Source of the DNA: Pectobacterium parmentieri
GTDB lineage: Bacteria; Pseudomonadota; Gammaproteobacteria; Enterobacterales; Enterobacteriaceae
DNA length: 64,000 nucleotides
Direction of reading: 5' to 3'
NCBI RefSeq assembly: GCF_001742145.1
Contig: NZ_CP015749.1
Coordinates: 2,480,001 to 2,544,000 of the forward strand
Numbering within the stretch: position 1 is the first letter of the stretch; every line of letters begins with the position of its first letter. Made by a program: the position numbers and the translations under genes. Below, one piece after another: positions 42,610 to 52,802 of the stretch. The notes beneath the pieces were generated by a model. That model searched no databases. It had not been told where the DNA came from and was given only the letters and a program-made list of their open reading frames with translations.

Positions 42610-43527
42610 TTATGCGTCATCCTGTGATGATTCAGACGGCGCATCGCTGCGGATTTCCACGTCATCGTTGCCCGGTTCTGGGTGATTCGTCAGTTTGGCA
42701 AGAATAGTGGCCAGCTTGTAGCGCATTTCCGGACGACGAACGATCATATCAATCGCCCCTTTCTCAATCAGGAATTCACTACGCTGGAAGCCCGGCGGCA
42801 GTTTTTCACGCACGGTTTGTTCGATAACGCGTGGGCCAGCAAAACCAATCAACGCTTTCGGTTCAGCAATGTTCAGATCGCCCAGCATCGCCAGACTCGC
42901 AGAAACGCCGCCCATGGTTGGATCGGTCAGTACGGAAATATAAGGCAAGCCGCGCTCACGCATTTTCGCCAATGCCGCACTGGTTTTCGCCATTTGCATC
43001 AGCGACATCAGCGCTTCCTGCATACGCGCCCCGCCACTGGCGGAGAAGCACACCAGCGGGCAACCATCTTCCAGTGACTGCTCAACGGCACGCACAAATC
43101 GCGCCCCGACGACGGACGCCATTGAACCGCCCATGAAAGCGAACTCAAACGACGCGACCACAACCGGCATGCCGTAAAGCGTACCTTTCATGACAACCAG
43201 CGCGTCTTTCTCATCGGATTGTTTCTGCGCAGAAACCAGACGATCTTTATATTTTTTGGAATCCCGAAATTTCAGGACATCCTTCGGCTCCAGTTCGCTT
43301 CCCAGCTCGACAGTGTTTTCTTTATCCAGAAAAGCCTGTAGACGGGCACGCGCGGAAAGACGCATATGGTGATCGCACTTCGGGCAGACCCCCAGATTGC
43401 GTTCCAACTCAGCGCGATAAAGAACCTGACCGCAGCTATCACATTTTGTCCAGACCCCTTCAGGGATGTTTGCTTTACGGGTCGGTGTGATATTGCTTTT
43501 GTTAAGAATTCGTTCAATCCAGCTCAT
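42610..43527 (-). CDS. accD: Acetyl-CoA carboxylase carboxyltransferase beta subunit
   Basis: AccD pairs with AccA to transfer carboxyl from biotin to acetyl-CoA. It has 305 residues with the N-terminal zinc ribbon ([13 protein letters not shown] and [11 protein letters not shown]) and the crotonase-fold core with [12 protein letters not shown] and [15 protein letters not shown]. The C-terminus is acidic. It stands about 100 bases before folC. Confidence 0.97.
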   Translation of the reverse strand: MSWIERILNKSNITPTRKANIPEGVWTKCDSCGQVLYRAELERNLGVCPKCDHHMRLSARARLQAFLDKENTVELGSELEPKDVLKFRDSKKYKDRLVSAQKQSDEKDALVVMKGTLYGMPVVVASFEFAFMGGSMASVVGARFVRAVEQSLEDGCPLVCFSASGGARMQEALMSLMQMAKTSAALAKMRERGLPYISVLTDPTMGGVSASLAMLGDLNIAEPKALIGFAGPRVIEQTVREKLPPGFQRSEFLIEKGAIDMIVRRPEMRYKLATILAKLTNHPEPGNDDVEIRSDAPSESSQDDA

Positions 43528-43751
43528 TGATAACCTTTCTGCTTGAACCTGGCAAATGCCAGTCCGCTGTTCATGTTATTCCCTGACAACATTGCCAATG
43601 AAAAAATGCCTGAGACGCACGACAATCGCGGTACAAAGGCATCGGCACCAAGGGTGTTCCCGAGAACAGACCATAAATGCTGCCCATTAAACCATAACGC
43701 TCCGGGACTGTGGATAAAAAACTGGTCAAACCGGATGTTAAAATACTTCAC

Positions 43752-44414
43752 TTATTTCACGTTGCCACGCGAAGCTGCTCTACGGTGACGGGCGATTTCA
43801 ATAATCCCCGGCAGGATAGACAGAAAAATAATCGCGACAATCAGTAATTTCAGATTTTCCTGCACGACCGGCAAATCGCCAAACAGGTAGCCCGCATAGG
43901 TGAACGACAGTACCCACAGCAATGCACCAATAACATTATAGGCGGCAAAATGCCGATAGCTCATATGCCCCATCCCGGCGACAAACGGCGCAAATGTTCT
44001 CACAATCGGGACAAAGCGTGCCAGAATTATCGTCTTGCCACCGTGACGTGTGTAAAACGCATGCGTTTTATCCAGATAGCTGCGGCGAAAAATCTTTGAG
44101 TTCGGGTTGCTGAACAACTTCTCTCCGAACAGTCGTCCAATCGTGTAGTTCACTGCATCGCCGGTAATCGCGGCGGCAATCATTAAAAAAACCATCGTAT
44201 GCACATTCAGATCGTTCGACGGCAGCGCCGCCAACGCCCCTGCGACAAACAGCAGCGAGTCCCCCGGTAAAAACGGTGTCACCACCAGCCCTGTCTCACA
44301 GAACAGGATCAGGAACAAAATGGCATAAACCCAGACACCATATTGCGCCACCAGTTCCGCCAGGTGGACGTCAATGTGCAGAATAAAATCAATAATAAAC
44401 TGTATGAACTCCAC
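43752..44414 (-). CDS. dedA: DedA family membrane protein
   Basis: DedA is a VTT-domain inner-membrane protein of about 220 residues. Family members flip or support recycling of lipid carriers such as undecaprenyl phosphate and affect membrane potential. The conserved motif [15 protein letters not shown], the [20 protein letters not shown] segment ([15 protein letters not shown]) and [20 protein letters not shown] are present. E. coli DedA aligns from the GTG at 44414; another GTG at 44417 has GGGAG eight bases upstream. The longer frame to 44468 is not conserved. Confidence 0.92.
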   Translation of the reverse strand: MEFIQFIIDFILHIDVHLAELVAQYGVWVYAILFLILFCETGLVVTPFLPGDSLLFVAGALAALPSNDLNVHTMVFLMIAAAITGDAVNYTIGRLFGEKLFSNPNSKIFRRSYLDKTHAFYTRHGGKTIILARFVPIVRTFAPFVAGMGHMSYRHFAAYNVIGALLWVLSFTYAGYLFGDLPVVQENLKLLIVAIIFLSILPGIIEIARHRRAASRGNVK

Positions 44415-44608
44415 CACAACATCTTCTCCCAAGAATGTATACCAAACGCACGCGGTCGATATACGCAAGGCAGCCGCACCATCCGTGTTGCCTTGCGTAT
44501 AGCACGCTAACTCGTATCGTCCTTATCACGCATCGCACACGGCTTTTTGATTTATAGCCATCCGGCAGCATGCAATGCGCAAAAAACGCACTCGTTACAG
44601 CAAAAACA

Positions 44609-45460
44609 TCAATCTGCTAAAAAGAGCGGCCCCATCGTAGGCTGCGGCAAAGCAAAGCGCGTCGGGTAATCTACCGCCACCAAGTACAGCCCTTCTGCTC
44701 GGGCCGTTGCGCCTGCCAGCGTACGATCTTTGGCTACCAGCAGTTCTGCAATCCACGACTCGGGACGATTGCCACACCCGACGTCCATCAGGCTACCAAC
44801 GATGTTGCGCACCATATGGTGGACGAATGCATTGGCCTTAATATCTACCACGATATAGTCACCGTGACGTGTAACCTTTAAATGATTTACATTGCGCCAC
44901 GGCGTGCGCGACTGGCACTGAACCGCACGAAAAGAGGTGAAATCATTTTCCCCCAGCAGACACTGTCCGGCGCGTTCCATCCGTTCCACATCTAGCGGAT
45001 GATAAAAATGCGTCATACCGTGCGAGAGCACCGCAGGGCGATAGCGGTGATTATAGATAACATAACGGTAGCGACGTGCTGTTGCGCTAAAGCGTGCATG
45101 GAAATCTTCATCTACCGTTTTCACCCAGCGCACGGCAATGTCCGGCGGTAAATTCGCATTCACGCCCATCGTCCAGGCGGCATCTTTTCTGATCGCCTGC
45201 GTGGTGAAATGCACGACCTGCCCAGTGCCGTGAACCCCGGCATCGGTTCTTCCGGCACAAAACACTTCTATCGGTTCATCCGCGACTTTGCTCAGCGCCT
45301 TTTCAAGACAGGCCTGTACGCTAGCGACATCATTCTGACGCTGCCAGCCATAATACTGGCTACCGTCATACTCAATGCCTAGCGCAATTTTCAGCGAAGC
45401 ACGTTCGTTTTCCGCAACGGCGGTGGCTTGAATAGCCGCCGCCTGAGTGGTTTCCGACAT
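44609..45460 (-). CDS. truA: tRNA pseudouridine(38-40) synthase
   Basis: TruA makes pseudouridine at positions 38-40 of tRNA anticodon stems. It has 283 residues. The catalytic aspartate lies in [18 protein letters not shown] and another core motif is [15 protein letters not shown]. The N-terminus has an Ala/Thr/Glu-rich extension of about 15 residues compared with E. coli. ATG 45460 overlaps the usg stop (TAATG), so translation is probably coupled. Confidence 0.96.
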   Translation of the reverse strand: MSETTQAAAIQATAVAENERASLKIALGIEYDGSQYYGWQRQNDVASVQACLEKALSKVADEPIEVFCAGRTDAGVHGTGQVVHFTTQAIRKDAAWTMGVNANLPPDIAVRWVKTVDEDFHARFSATARRYRYVIYNHRYRPAVLSHGMTHFYHPLDVERMERAGQCLLGENDFTSFRAVQCQSRTPWRNVNHLKVTRHGDYIVVDIKANAFVHHMVRNIVGSLMDVGCGNRPESWIAELLVAKDRTLAGATARAEGLYLVAVDYPTRFALPQPTMGPLFLAD

Positions 45461-46470
45461 TACCCAAGATACTCCTGCACCAGACATTCTGCCGTTGCCA
45501 CTGCCATCAGCGCGCCGCCAAAGCGAGCGTTATCGGCAACGGACCAGAATTGCAGCAGCTCAGGAATACCGTAATCATTACGCAGACAGCCGACGCTCAG
45601 TTGGCCATTGCCGGAAGCATCACCCACCTGCGTCGGGTAATCCTGCTCATCGCTGACTTCAATATTTCCGGCATTGAGCAGCTCGTCACGCGCCTCTTCC
45701 GCAGACAGCGGACGCAGCGATTCAAGATGAACAACCTGAGCGTGACCATAGAACACAGGGGATTGAATGCAGGTCACTGAAACGGGTAGGCCTTCATCCT
45801 GCAAGACTTTACGCACCTGATCGACCAGGCTGCGTTCTTCACGCACGCTGCCCGCGTCATCCGGCAGTAAGGGCAACAGATTGAACGCCAATTGTTTCGG
45901 GAACAACCCTGCTTCGGGCGGAATACCATTCAGCAAGCGGGCACTTTGCCCAGCCAGATCGTCTATCGCCGCTTTACCGTGTGCGGAAACTGACAGCATA
46001 TTGACGACATGCAGACGCGAAAGCCCAGCAGCATCGGTCAACGGTTTAATCGCCGTCAGCAGTTGGCTGGTCAGGCTATCCGCCACCGCAACAATATTGC
46101 GGTTACGGTAATCCGCCAGCGTATGCGTATTCACGCCAGGCACCACTAGCGGCACATCCGGCTCCAGCGCAAACAGGCCGCTGCTGTCGATAACCAGACA
46201 ACCCGCATCCCCTGCTGCTTCGGCATAGCGAGCGCTGGCATCTTGCCCGGCGACAAAAAACGCCAACTGCGCCTGTGACCAGTCAAAATCAGCCACATCC
46301 GTGACCAGACAGGATTTGCCGTTAAAACGTATGGTTTCACCCGCGCTACGTTCGCTGGCCAGCGGATACAGTTCACCCACTGGGAATTCGCGTTCCTGCA
46401 ATAATTCCAGTAACGCCGTGCCTACTGCGCCCGTTGCGCCCAGCAGAGCGATATTCCAGCCGTCAGACAT
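45460..46470 (-). CDS. usg: USG-1, aspartate-semialdehyde dehydrogenase-like protein
   Basis: Usg has the fold of aspartate-semialdehyde dehydrogenase: a Rossmann N-terminus ([18 protein letters not shown]) and a semialdehyde-dehydrogenase dimer domain ([30 protein letters not shown]). True Asd enzymes carry a catalytic Cys in NCSTIQ; the equivalent place here reads [10 protein letters not shown], with no Cys. The substitution is shared by E. coli Usg, so the protein is probably not an active Asd. It is 336 residues long, starts at ATG 46470 and overlaps truA. Confidence 0.93.
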   Translation of the reverse strand: MSDGWNIALLGATGAVGTALLELLQEREFPVGELYPLASERSAGETIRFNGKSCLVTDVADFDWSQAQLAFFVAGQDASARYAEAAGDAGCLVIDSSGLFALEPDVPLVVPGVNTHTLADYRNRNIVAVADSLTSQLLTAIKPLTDAAGLSRLHVVNMLSVSAHGKAAIDDLAGQSARLLNGIPPEAGLFPKQLAFNLLPLLPDDAGSVREERSLVDQVRKVLQDEGLPVSVTCIQSPVFYGHAQVVHLESLRPLSAEEARDELLNAGNIEVSDEQDYPTQVGDASGNGQLSVGCLRNDYGIPELLQFWSVADNARFGGALMAVATAECLVQEYLG

Positions 46471-46600
46471 TTGGTTCTCTCCCAAATTTTGAATGAAACA
46501 CAAATAATGGAGGAAACCGACAGACGATAGCGACATCGTTTGTCAGTTCCTGAATAAAAAAGGATCATACTCGCGCAACACCGTCGCAAGAGGAGCGCCG

Positions 46601-47737
46601 CTAGCGTGTGCCCCGCACCGACGCGGTGAATCCCAGCGCGTTCAGACAATCTGCGCTCTCAGCATCGGCACAGATGACATGGAGTGACGACCATTCGCGT
46701 CGTTCCTGATAATGTTTACGCAGGCGATCGAACTCGCCTTCCTGATGCGCAACATGGCGTAACAGCGCATCGTCTCGGCGCACATCATACACCAGATGCA
46801 CCAGACGTTTTAGCAACGCCTCATCCACTGGCGCAGTTAATGTCACTTCAGCATAGTCTGGCACAGGTAAAAGCGATGAAAGCGCGATCTGCTGCGGAGT
46901 TCCGATAAACTCGCTCCACGCCTCAAAGACCTGAGTGGTACCGCGCGCTTTGCCTTCCAACGTATAACCGGCGATGTGCGCCGTGCCAATGTCTACTCGC
47001 GCCAGCAGATCGGTCGATAGCGCAGGTTCTGGCTCCCACACATCAAGAATTACGCTGAGTTTTTTACCCTGTTGCAGCGCCTCAAGCAGTGCAGCATTAT
47101 CCACCACCGGGCCACGGCAGGCGTTAATCAGGATACGTCCGTCCGCAAACGCGTTCAGTACGGCGGCATCAACCAGATGATGAGTACGGTACGGACCGTC
47201 GAGATACAGCGGCGTATGCAGCGTCAGAATGTCGGCATCACGCACCAGCGTTTCCAGCGGTAGGAAATCACCCGCCTCCCCGCGGTCGGCACGCGGCGGA
47301 TCGCACAACAGCGTTTTCACACCCCAGGCTTTCAGGCGTGCATCAAGACGCCGACCAACATTCCCCACGCCGACAATACCGACAGTTTTATCACGCAGTT
47401 GAAAACCATCACGCTCGGCCAACATCAGCAAAGAAGAAAACACGTACTCTACGACCGCAATGGCATTACAACCGGGGGCGGCAGAAAACGCGATGCCGTT
47501 AGCGTTAAGCCAGGACTCATCAACATGATCGGTGCCTGCCGTCGCGCTGCCGACAAATTTTACCGCTGTGCCAGACAGCAGATCTGCGTTCACCTTCGTG
47601 ACCGATCGCACCATCAGCGCATCAGCGCCTGCCAGCAGATCGCGCGGCAAAGGGCGTCCTGGTACGGCCTGAACGTCACCCAAACGGCTGAAAAGCTCGC
47701 GGGCATACGGCATATTCTCATCAACCAGAATCTTCAT
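46601..47737 (-). CDS. pdxB: 4-phosphoerythronate dehydrogenase
   Basis: PdxB oxidises 4-phospho-D-erythronate in the DXP-dependent route to pyridoxal phosphate. The 378 residues equal E. coli. It has the D-2-hydroxyacid dehydrogenase fold with [16 protein letters not shown] for NAD, an active-site Arg in [10 protein letters not shown] and the [14 protein letters not shown] signature, plus the PdxB-specific C-terminal dimerisation domain. It lies about 130 bases before usg. Confidence 0.96.
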   Translation of the reverse strand: MKILVDENMPYARELFSRLGDVQAVPGRPLPRDLLAGADALMVRSVTKVNADLLSGTAVKFVGSATAGTDHVDESWLNANGIAFSAAPGCNAIAVVEYVFSSLLMLAERDGFQLRDKTVGIVGVGNVGRRLDARLKAWGVKTLLCDPPRADRGEAGDFLPLETLVRDADILTLHTPLYLDGPYRTHHLVDAAVLNAFADGRILINACRGPVVDNAALLEALQQGKKLSVILDVWEPEPALSTDLLARVDIGTAHIAGYTLEGKARGTTQVFEAWSEFIGTPQQIALSSLLPVPDYAEVTLTAPVDEALLKRLVHLVYDVRRDDALLRHVAHQEGEFDRLRKHYQERREWSSLHVICADAESADCLNALGFTASVRGTR

Positions 47738-48046
47738 TCTCTTCTCCGGTAACCTGTAGCCAGCAAAAAAGCGGGGAGATATTTTGCCACCGAATGGGGC
47801 AGAAACCCAAGGCAATTACGATGCAATCCCTTTCCTCCATCGGTTCACGTCGCTATCGTAACGTCATCGTTCTCACGATAGACTGCAATTTACCGTAGCC
47901 AAACCATACCTCTTGAAGGATAGACTGGGTTGATCGTCGTCACGTGGCTCTGCTATGTTGTTTGCCATTGCGGCACTTGCCCATTTTTATCAACCAGACT
48001 GGCAACCGATACATTTTCCGTCTGGTCTCCTACGAGAAACCCAACG

Positions 48047-48931
48047 TTGAACGCTCTATTTCCCACCATCGCCGTCCTGATCTGGTCAGTTAACGTCATC
48101 GTCAACAAACTTTCCGCGAGCGTCATCGATCCCGCTGCCATTTCATTTTACCGCTGGCTGTTGGCGTTCCTCGTCATGACGCCATTCATGCTACCAGCCC
48201 TGCGCCATCATGCAGCAACCATTCGCCAGAACGCATGGAAACTGTTGGTGTTGGGTCTGCTCGGCATGGTGTTGTATCAAAGTCTGGCCTACTACGCCGC
48301 GCACACGATCAGCGCCGTAATGATGGGGATCATGGGGTCGCTTGTGCCGCTACTCACCGTCTTGCTCAGCATTCCTCTGCTACGCGTGGCACCCACGCTG
48401 GGTGTGCTGCTCGGAAGCCTACTGTCGCTGGCAGGCATTGTCTGGCTGATTGGCGAAGGGCATCCCGAACAGATTCTGGCGCAAGGCATCGGCCCCGGTG
48501 AATTTATGATGTTTTGTGCCGCGTTGTCGTATGCACTCTATGGCGTGTTAACCAAACGCTGGAGCATCCCGTTGCCCAACTGGGTATCGCTCTATGTACA
48601 AATTGCCTTTGGCGTGGTGGTGCTGATTCCTAATTTCTTGCTGACGGACAATGTCGAGCTCAATGGTCAAAATCTGCCGCTGGTCATTTTCGCCGGCATC
48701 ATGGCCTCCATTATTGCGCCTTTTCTCTGGATTCAAGGGGTGATGCGTCTGGGAGCCAGCAAAGCCGCCATCTTTATGAACCTGACGCCAATCTTTGCGG
48801 CAGTGATTGCGATTGGTTTTTTACACGAACCGTTACACCATTATCATCTGGTTGGCGGGGGCATTACGCTACTTGGCGTTATCCTCGCCCAGCGTTTGCG
48901 CGTCCCGTTAGGGCGAACCTCGAGTGATTAG
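48047..48931 (+). CDS. DMT superfamily (EamA) transporter
   Basis: This membrane protein has about ten spans in two EamA repeats (first LFPTIAVLIWSVNVIVNK, second FMMFCAALSYALYGVLTKRW) and fits the drug/metabolite transporter superfamily, 294 residues. The substrate cannot be told from sequence. I chose TTG 48047 because homology-like hydrophobic pattern begins there; the frame is open back to 47930 but that part is poor in conserved features. It is not part of the E. coli pdxB-flk arrangement, so it is probably accessory. Confidence 0.8.
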   Translation: MNALFPTIAVLIWSVNVIVNKLSASVIDPAAISFYRWLLAFLVMTPFMLPALRHHAATIRQNAWKLLVLGLLGMVLYQSLAYYAAHTISAVMMGIMGSLVPLLTVLLSIPLLRVAPTLGVLLGSLLSLAGIVWLIGEGHPEQILAQGIGPGEFMMFCAALSYALYGVLTKRWSIPLPNWVSLYVQIAFGVVVLIPNFLLTDNVELNGQNLPLVIFAGIMASIIAPFLWIQGVMRLGASKAAIFMNLTPIFAAVIAIGFLHEPLHHYHLVGGGITLLGVILAQRLRVPLGRTSSD

Positions 48932-49017
48932 TGCGTTTTAGGCGACGCATGACTATCGGCCGCCACGGGAGATTGCTATGATTCATTTCAATCATGACGG
49001 CAGTGAGGATAACCGAT

Positions 49018-50283
49018 ATGCAACCTGTAAGTGGCCCAGGTGCCCCGCTGCCCGGCGAACGTGCGGTTACGCCGACAACCACATCGTCAACCTCATCTGC
49101 ATCCTCTAACGCCGCAGGTTCCAGCAGCGGCGATCGGCCGCTGACGCTGGCACAGCGCACGACGCTGGAAAATCTGGTGCTTAAAGTTGCCGCACTGACA
49201 ACGTCAAAGGCGGCAGAAGTCTGGACGACGGTAAAACAGGGATTAGGGCTGGCTGAGAATAATGAACTGCAGTCCCGCCACTACCAGCCGGCCGAGCAGA
49301 TACTTCAGACGCGTCTAACGCAGGCGCAAGATAACAGTGGCCGTCAGCCGTTGCTCCAGCGCCTGACAGAGATGCTGCCTCAGGGCAATAATCGTCAGGC
49401 AGTCAGTGATTTCATCCGTCAACAGTTCGGCAGCACCACGCTAAGCGCGCTGAGTAAAACGCAGCTACAGCAGGTGGTTACATTGCTACAAAATGGGCAA
49501 ATTCCGCAGTCAACGGCACCGGCCTCAACGCCGCAAGCGGCTCAGGCTCCTAATTCGCCCGAACGTCCGCTTTCTCCAGTTGAACAGCGCAGCTTGAATC
49601 AGTTAGTCACCCGGCTAGCAACCATGACAGGGGAACAACCTGCGAGAGTGCTGAGTAATCTGATGACGATGCAGAATCTTACCCCTGGCGACGCCATCCC
49701 GTTCAAGCATCTGCCTCTGCTAACACAGTTCCTGCAAGCACAAGTTGAGTTGCAACAGACGCAGACGCTGCTTCGCACCACGTTGACGCCACAGGGAACG
49801 CCGACCAATACGGGAACGGCTGGGGCACATCAGGAACCGCCGACAGCCAACACAACCAATACGGCTAACGCGACAAATACAAATTCAGCGTCAACAGCCA
49901 CGCTCTCATCATCACAGCCACTGCCAACGCAGAATACCCAGCTTTCCCCGAACCTTGCTCCGTTGCAGGCCCTGTTACAACAGCCGATGACCGCGCAGGA
50001 ACAGCAATTATTGATAGATTACACACAGAATCGCTTCAATATCAGCTTGCAAACCCCGTTGACGCCGATGCAGGTCAGCGATCTGCTGACGTTCCTGTTT
50101 ACGCAACGAATTCAGCGCTCACAGGAAACTGACTGGACGACGACCTCGCAGTTGCTGCCCCCGCTGTTTAACCCGTTGATTGCATCGCTACCGCTCAGTT
50201 GGCAATCCCTGTTCCATAAACCGATGTTTCTGGTGATTGTCAGCACCTGCGTGGCTGCGTTTCTGCTCTGGGTGTTGCTGTAG
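49018..50283 (+). CDS. flk: Flagellar regulator Flk
   Basis: Flk is a tail-anchored inner-membrane protein that in Salmonella prevents premature switching of flagellar export before the P- and L-rings form. It has 421 residues. Two helical repeats are visible (LTLAQRTTLENLVLKVAALT; LSPVEQRSLNQLVTRLATMT), and the C-terminal anchor is MFLVIVSTCVAAFLLWVLL. E. coli Flk is about 330 residues; here a Thr/Asn/Ala/Ser-rich segment at about 265-315 and a Ser-rich N-terminus make up the difference. Start ATG 49018 has GAGG nine bases before it. Position after pdxB agrees with E. coli. Confidence 0.88.
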   Translation: MQPVSGPGAPLPGERAVTPTTTSSTSSASSNAAGSSSGDRPLTLAQRTTLENLVLKVAALTTSKAAEVWTTVKQGLGLAENNELQSRHYQPAEQILQTRLTQAQDNSGRQPLLQRLTEMLPQGNNRQAVSDFIRQQFGSTTLSALSKTQLQQVVTLLQNGQIPQSTAPASTPQAAQAPNSPERPLSPVEQRSLNQLVTRLATMTGEQPARVLSNLMTMQNLTPGDAIPFKHLPLLTQFLQAQVELQQTQTLLRTTLTPQGTPTNTGTAGAHQEPPTANTTNTANATNTNSASTATLSSSQPLPTQNTQLSPNLAPLQALLQQPMTAQEQQLLIDYTQNRFNISLQTPLTPMQVSDLLTFLFTQRIQRSQETDWTTTSQLLPPLFNPLIASLPLSWQSLFHKPMFLVIVSTCVAAFLLWVLL

Positions 50284-50381
50284 CGCAAAATTAGTCTGCA
50301 CAATACGTGTTAAACCCAACCACACCACGATAGTACACCTTAATCACGCAACTCAGCTTTCTTCCCATCTAAGGAGACAGG

Positions 50382-51308
50382 ATGACTCTTGAGCCAAACA
50401 TTGCTGAACTCGTCAATACGTTTATCCGTAATGGTCGCCCTTCAGTAAAAAATCAAACGTTGGCAGAACGCCGTGAAGGATATATCGCCAGTACCGTGCT
50501 GGCAGGAGAGGCACCTCCTGGCGTCAATTGTGAAGAGATAAATTGGCAATCACTCACACTGCGGCTTTACACGCCACCGACCGCACAGCCACACGCTTCT
50601 GCTGTAATTTACTATCATGGTGGATGTTTCGTCAGCGGTGGGTTCGCCACACACGATTGCCAATTACGACATATCGCCTTTCACAGCGGCTGTAAAGTCA
50701 TTGCAGTACAGTACCGTTTAGCCCCAGAACATCGCTACCCGGCTGCACATGATGATGCCTACCATGCTGCTAAAATGATCCATGAACGCGCCAGCATGCT
50801 GGATATCGATCCCGACAATATCATCTTGATGGGTGACAGTGCTGGAGGCCACCTAGCGTTAGTGACTGCCATACGGTTACGCGATCGCGGTACATTCAAA
50901 CCCTGCGGACAAATCCTGATCTACCCCATGCTGGATGCCACAGCCAGCAGCGATAGTTACCGTACAAATGGCAAAGATTATGTCATTACACGAGAAACAT
51001 TGGTGAGTGGATATGAAGCCTATTTTGATTCCTTGACTCCCAATCATTGCGAAGCCAGCCCGGCAATGCACAGCCCATTATCGGGTTTGCCGTCAACGCT
51101 GATAATTACAGCGGAATATGATCCGCTGCGAGACGAAGGAGAAGCATTGTTCCGCACGCTAACCGAGCAGGGTGTCAATGCACAATGCCGGCGCTATTTG
51201 GGGGTTATTCACGGTTTTTTCCAGCTTGGGGGCATCAGTCAGGCGGCAAAAGACGCAATGCAGGATGTCACTACCGCAATCAAAAAATGGACAGTACCTC
51301 TTCCATAA
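50382..51308 (+). CDS. Alpha/beta hydrolase, hormone-sensitive-lipase type esterase
   Basis: This 308-residue soluble enzyme belongs to the HSL (family IV) esterases. The oxyanion-hole motif HGG is at YYHGGCF, the nucleophile elbow is GDSAGG, the catalytic Asp is in EYDPLRDEG and the His in GVIHGFFQLG. The substrate is unknown; carboxylic esters of short chain are usual for the family. It has its own Shine-Dalgarno sequence (AAGGAGA), lies between flk and fabB, and has no counterpart there in E. coli, so it looks acquired. Confidence 0.85.
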   Translation: MTLEPNIAELVNTFIRNGRPSVKNQTLAERREGYIASTVLAGEAPPGVNCEEINWQSLTLRLYTPPTAQPHASAVIYYHGGCFVSGGFATHDCQLRHIAFHSGCKVIAVQYRLAPEHRYPAAHDDAYHAAKMIHERASMLDIDPDNIILMGDSAGGHLALVTAIRLRDRGTFKPCGQILIYPMLDATASSDSYRTNGKDYVITRETLVSGYEAYFDSLTPNHCEASPAMHSPLSGLPSTLIITAEYDPLRDEGEALFRTLTEQGVNAQCRRYLGVIHGFFQLGGISQAAKDAMQDVTTAIKKWTVPLP

Positions 51309-51344
51309 CAGAACCTCACACTAATTGAACACCATCCCAAAAAC

Positions 51345-51376
51345 AAAACCCCGCGGCTTGCGCCTGCGGGGTTTTT
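51345..51376. terminator. Bidirectional terminator between hydrolase gene and fabB
   Basis: A 10-bp stem (aaaaccccgc / gcggggtttt) with A-rich left and T-rich right flanks lies between two converging genes and should work in both directions. Confidence 0.88.
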
Positions 51377-51412
51377 ATTACTTTTCATAATAATACGCGG
51401 GTGAAAAACCGA

Positions 51413-52630
51413 TTATTTATCGAGTTTTCTCATCACCAGCGTCGCGTTCGTACCACCGAAACCGAAGCTGTTAGACATCACCGTGGTCAGTTTACGTTCC
51501 GTCGGTTCGGTCACGATATTCAGGCCAGCAGCCTGCTCGTCCAGATTTTCCACGTTGATGCTCGGTGCAACAAAGCTGTGTTCCAGCATCAGCAGAGAGT
51601 AAATGGCTTCCTGAACGCCAGCAGCCCCCAGAGAGTGACCGGTCATCGCTTTCGTCGCGGAGATAGCTGGTGAGTTATCACCAAACACTTCACGAATTGC
51701 GCCCAGTTCCTTCACATCACCAACTGGCGTAGACGTACCGTGAGAGTTCAGGTAATCGATCGGGGTATCCACACCGTTCATCGCCATCTTCATGCAGCGA
51801 ACCGCACCTTCACCGGATGGGGCAACCATATCCGCACCGTCAGACGTCGCGCCGTAGCCAACTACTTCTGCGTAAATGTGCGCACCGCGTGCCAGCGCGT
51901 GTTCCAATTCTTCTACCACGACCATACCGCCGCCGCCTGCAATCACGAAACCATCGCGACCTGCATCATAAGTACGGGAGGCTTTTTCTGGCGTCTCATT
52001 GTATTTGGTAGACAGTGCGCCCATCGCATCAAACTCACAGGCGAGTTCCCAGCACAGCTCTTCAGCACCACCCGCGAACACGATGTCTTGTTTGCCCATC
52101 TGAATTTGCTCAACCGCGTTACCGATGCAGTGCGCGGAAGTCGCACAGGCAGAGCTGATCGAGTAGTTCACACCGTGAATTTTGAACGGCGTTGCCAGAC
52201 ACGCAGATACCGCAGAACCCATTGATTTAGTCACAACGTAAGGGCCAACGGCTTTCAGGCCACGCGGGCTACGCATCGCGTCAGCACCAAATACCTGATA
52301 GCGAGCAGAACCACCGGAACCCGCAATCAGGCCAACGCGTGGGTTATTCTGATAAACCTCATCAGACAGCCCAGAATCTTGAATCGCCTGCTCCATAGAT
52401 AAGTAGGCATAAATCGACGCATCACTCATAAAACGCACAACTTTGCGGTCGATGAGGCCAGTGGTGTCCAGTTTGACATTACCCCAGACGTGACTACGCA
52501 TGCCGGAATCTTTCAGCTCTTGAGAAAAAGTAATGCCCGAGCGGCCTTCCCGCAATGATGCCAGAACTTCCTGCTGGTTATTACCAATGCTTGATACGAT
52601 CCCCAGGCCAGTAATCACTGCACGTTTCAT
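51413..52630 (-). CDS. fabB: Beta-ketoacyl-ACP synthase I
   Basis: FabB is the condensing enzyme needed for unsaturated fatty acid elongation. It has 405 residues. The catalytic triad is visible: Cys in [12 protein letters not shown], His in [11 protein letters not shown] and His in [12 protein letters not shown]. It is monocistronic, divergent from mnmC as in E. coli, with FabR- and FadR-like sites upstream. Confidence 0.98.
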   Translation of the reverse strand: MKRAVITGLGIVSSIGNNQQEVLASLREGRSGITFSQELKDSGMRSHVWGNVKLDTTGLIDRKVVRFMSDASIYAYLSMEQAIQDSGLSDEVYQNNPRVGLIAGSGGSARYQVFGADAMRSPRGLKAVGPYVVTKSMGSAVSACLATPFKIHGVNYSISSACATSAHCIGNAVEQIQMGKQDIVFAGGAEELCWELACEFDAMGALSTKYNETPEKASRTYDAGRDGFVIAGGGGMVVVEELEHALARGAHIYAEVVGYGATSDGADMVAPSGEGAVRCMKMAMNGVDTPIDYLNSHGTSTPVGDVKELGAIREVFGDNSPAISATKAMTGHSLGAAGVQEAIYSLLMLEHSFVAPSINVENLDEQAAGLNIVTEPTERKLTTVMSNSFGFGGTNATLVMRKLDK

Positions 52631-52680
52631 TTAATACCTCTTCTTCCACTTATAAAGTTTGGGATTTCGCTTCGCACTTT

Positions 52681-52698
52681 AGCGTACAGTTGTAAGCT
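52681..52698 (-). promoter_or_regulatory. FabR operator upstream of fabB
   Basis: The sequence agcgtacagttgtaagct is one mismatch from the FabR palindrome AGCGTACA-N2-TGTACGCT and lies about 50 bases before the fabB start. Confidence 0.85.
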
Positions 52699-52699
52699 G

Positions 52700-52716
52700 A
52701 ACAAGTCCGATCAGCC
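52700..52716 (-). promoter_or_regulatory. FadR-like site upstream of fabB
   Basis: The minus strand reads GGCTGATCGGACTTGTT, which agrees with the FadR consensus AGCTGGTCCGACNTGTT at 13 of 16 defined bases. It adjoins the FabR site; the pair resembles the E. coli fabB promoter, where FadR activates and FabR represses. Confidence 0.7.
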
Positions 52717-52802
52717 GAACTATCGCGAAATTATTGCTAAATTTGCACCACGATCTCCAGCCCGTTAAAATCTCGCCATCACTTGAATAATGAGCTTTTG
52801 CC

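Noticed and set aside
42610..43527. CxxC pairs at the AccD N-terminus considered as a sign of a novel zinc protein
   Set aside because: The zinc ribbon is a normal part of bacterial AccD.
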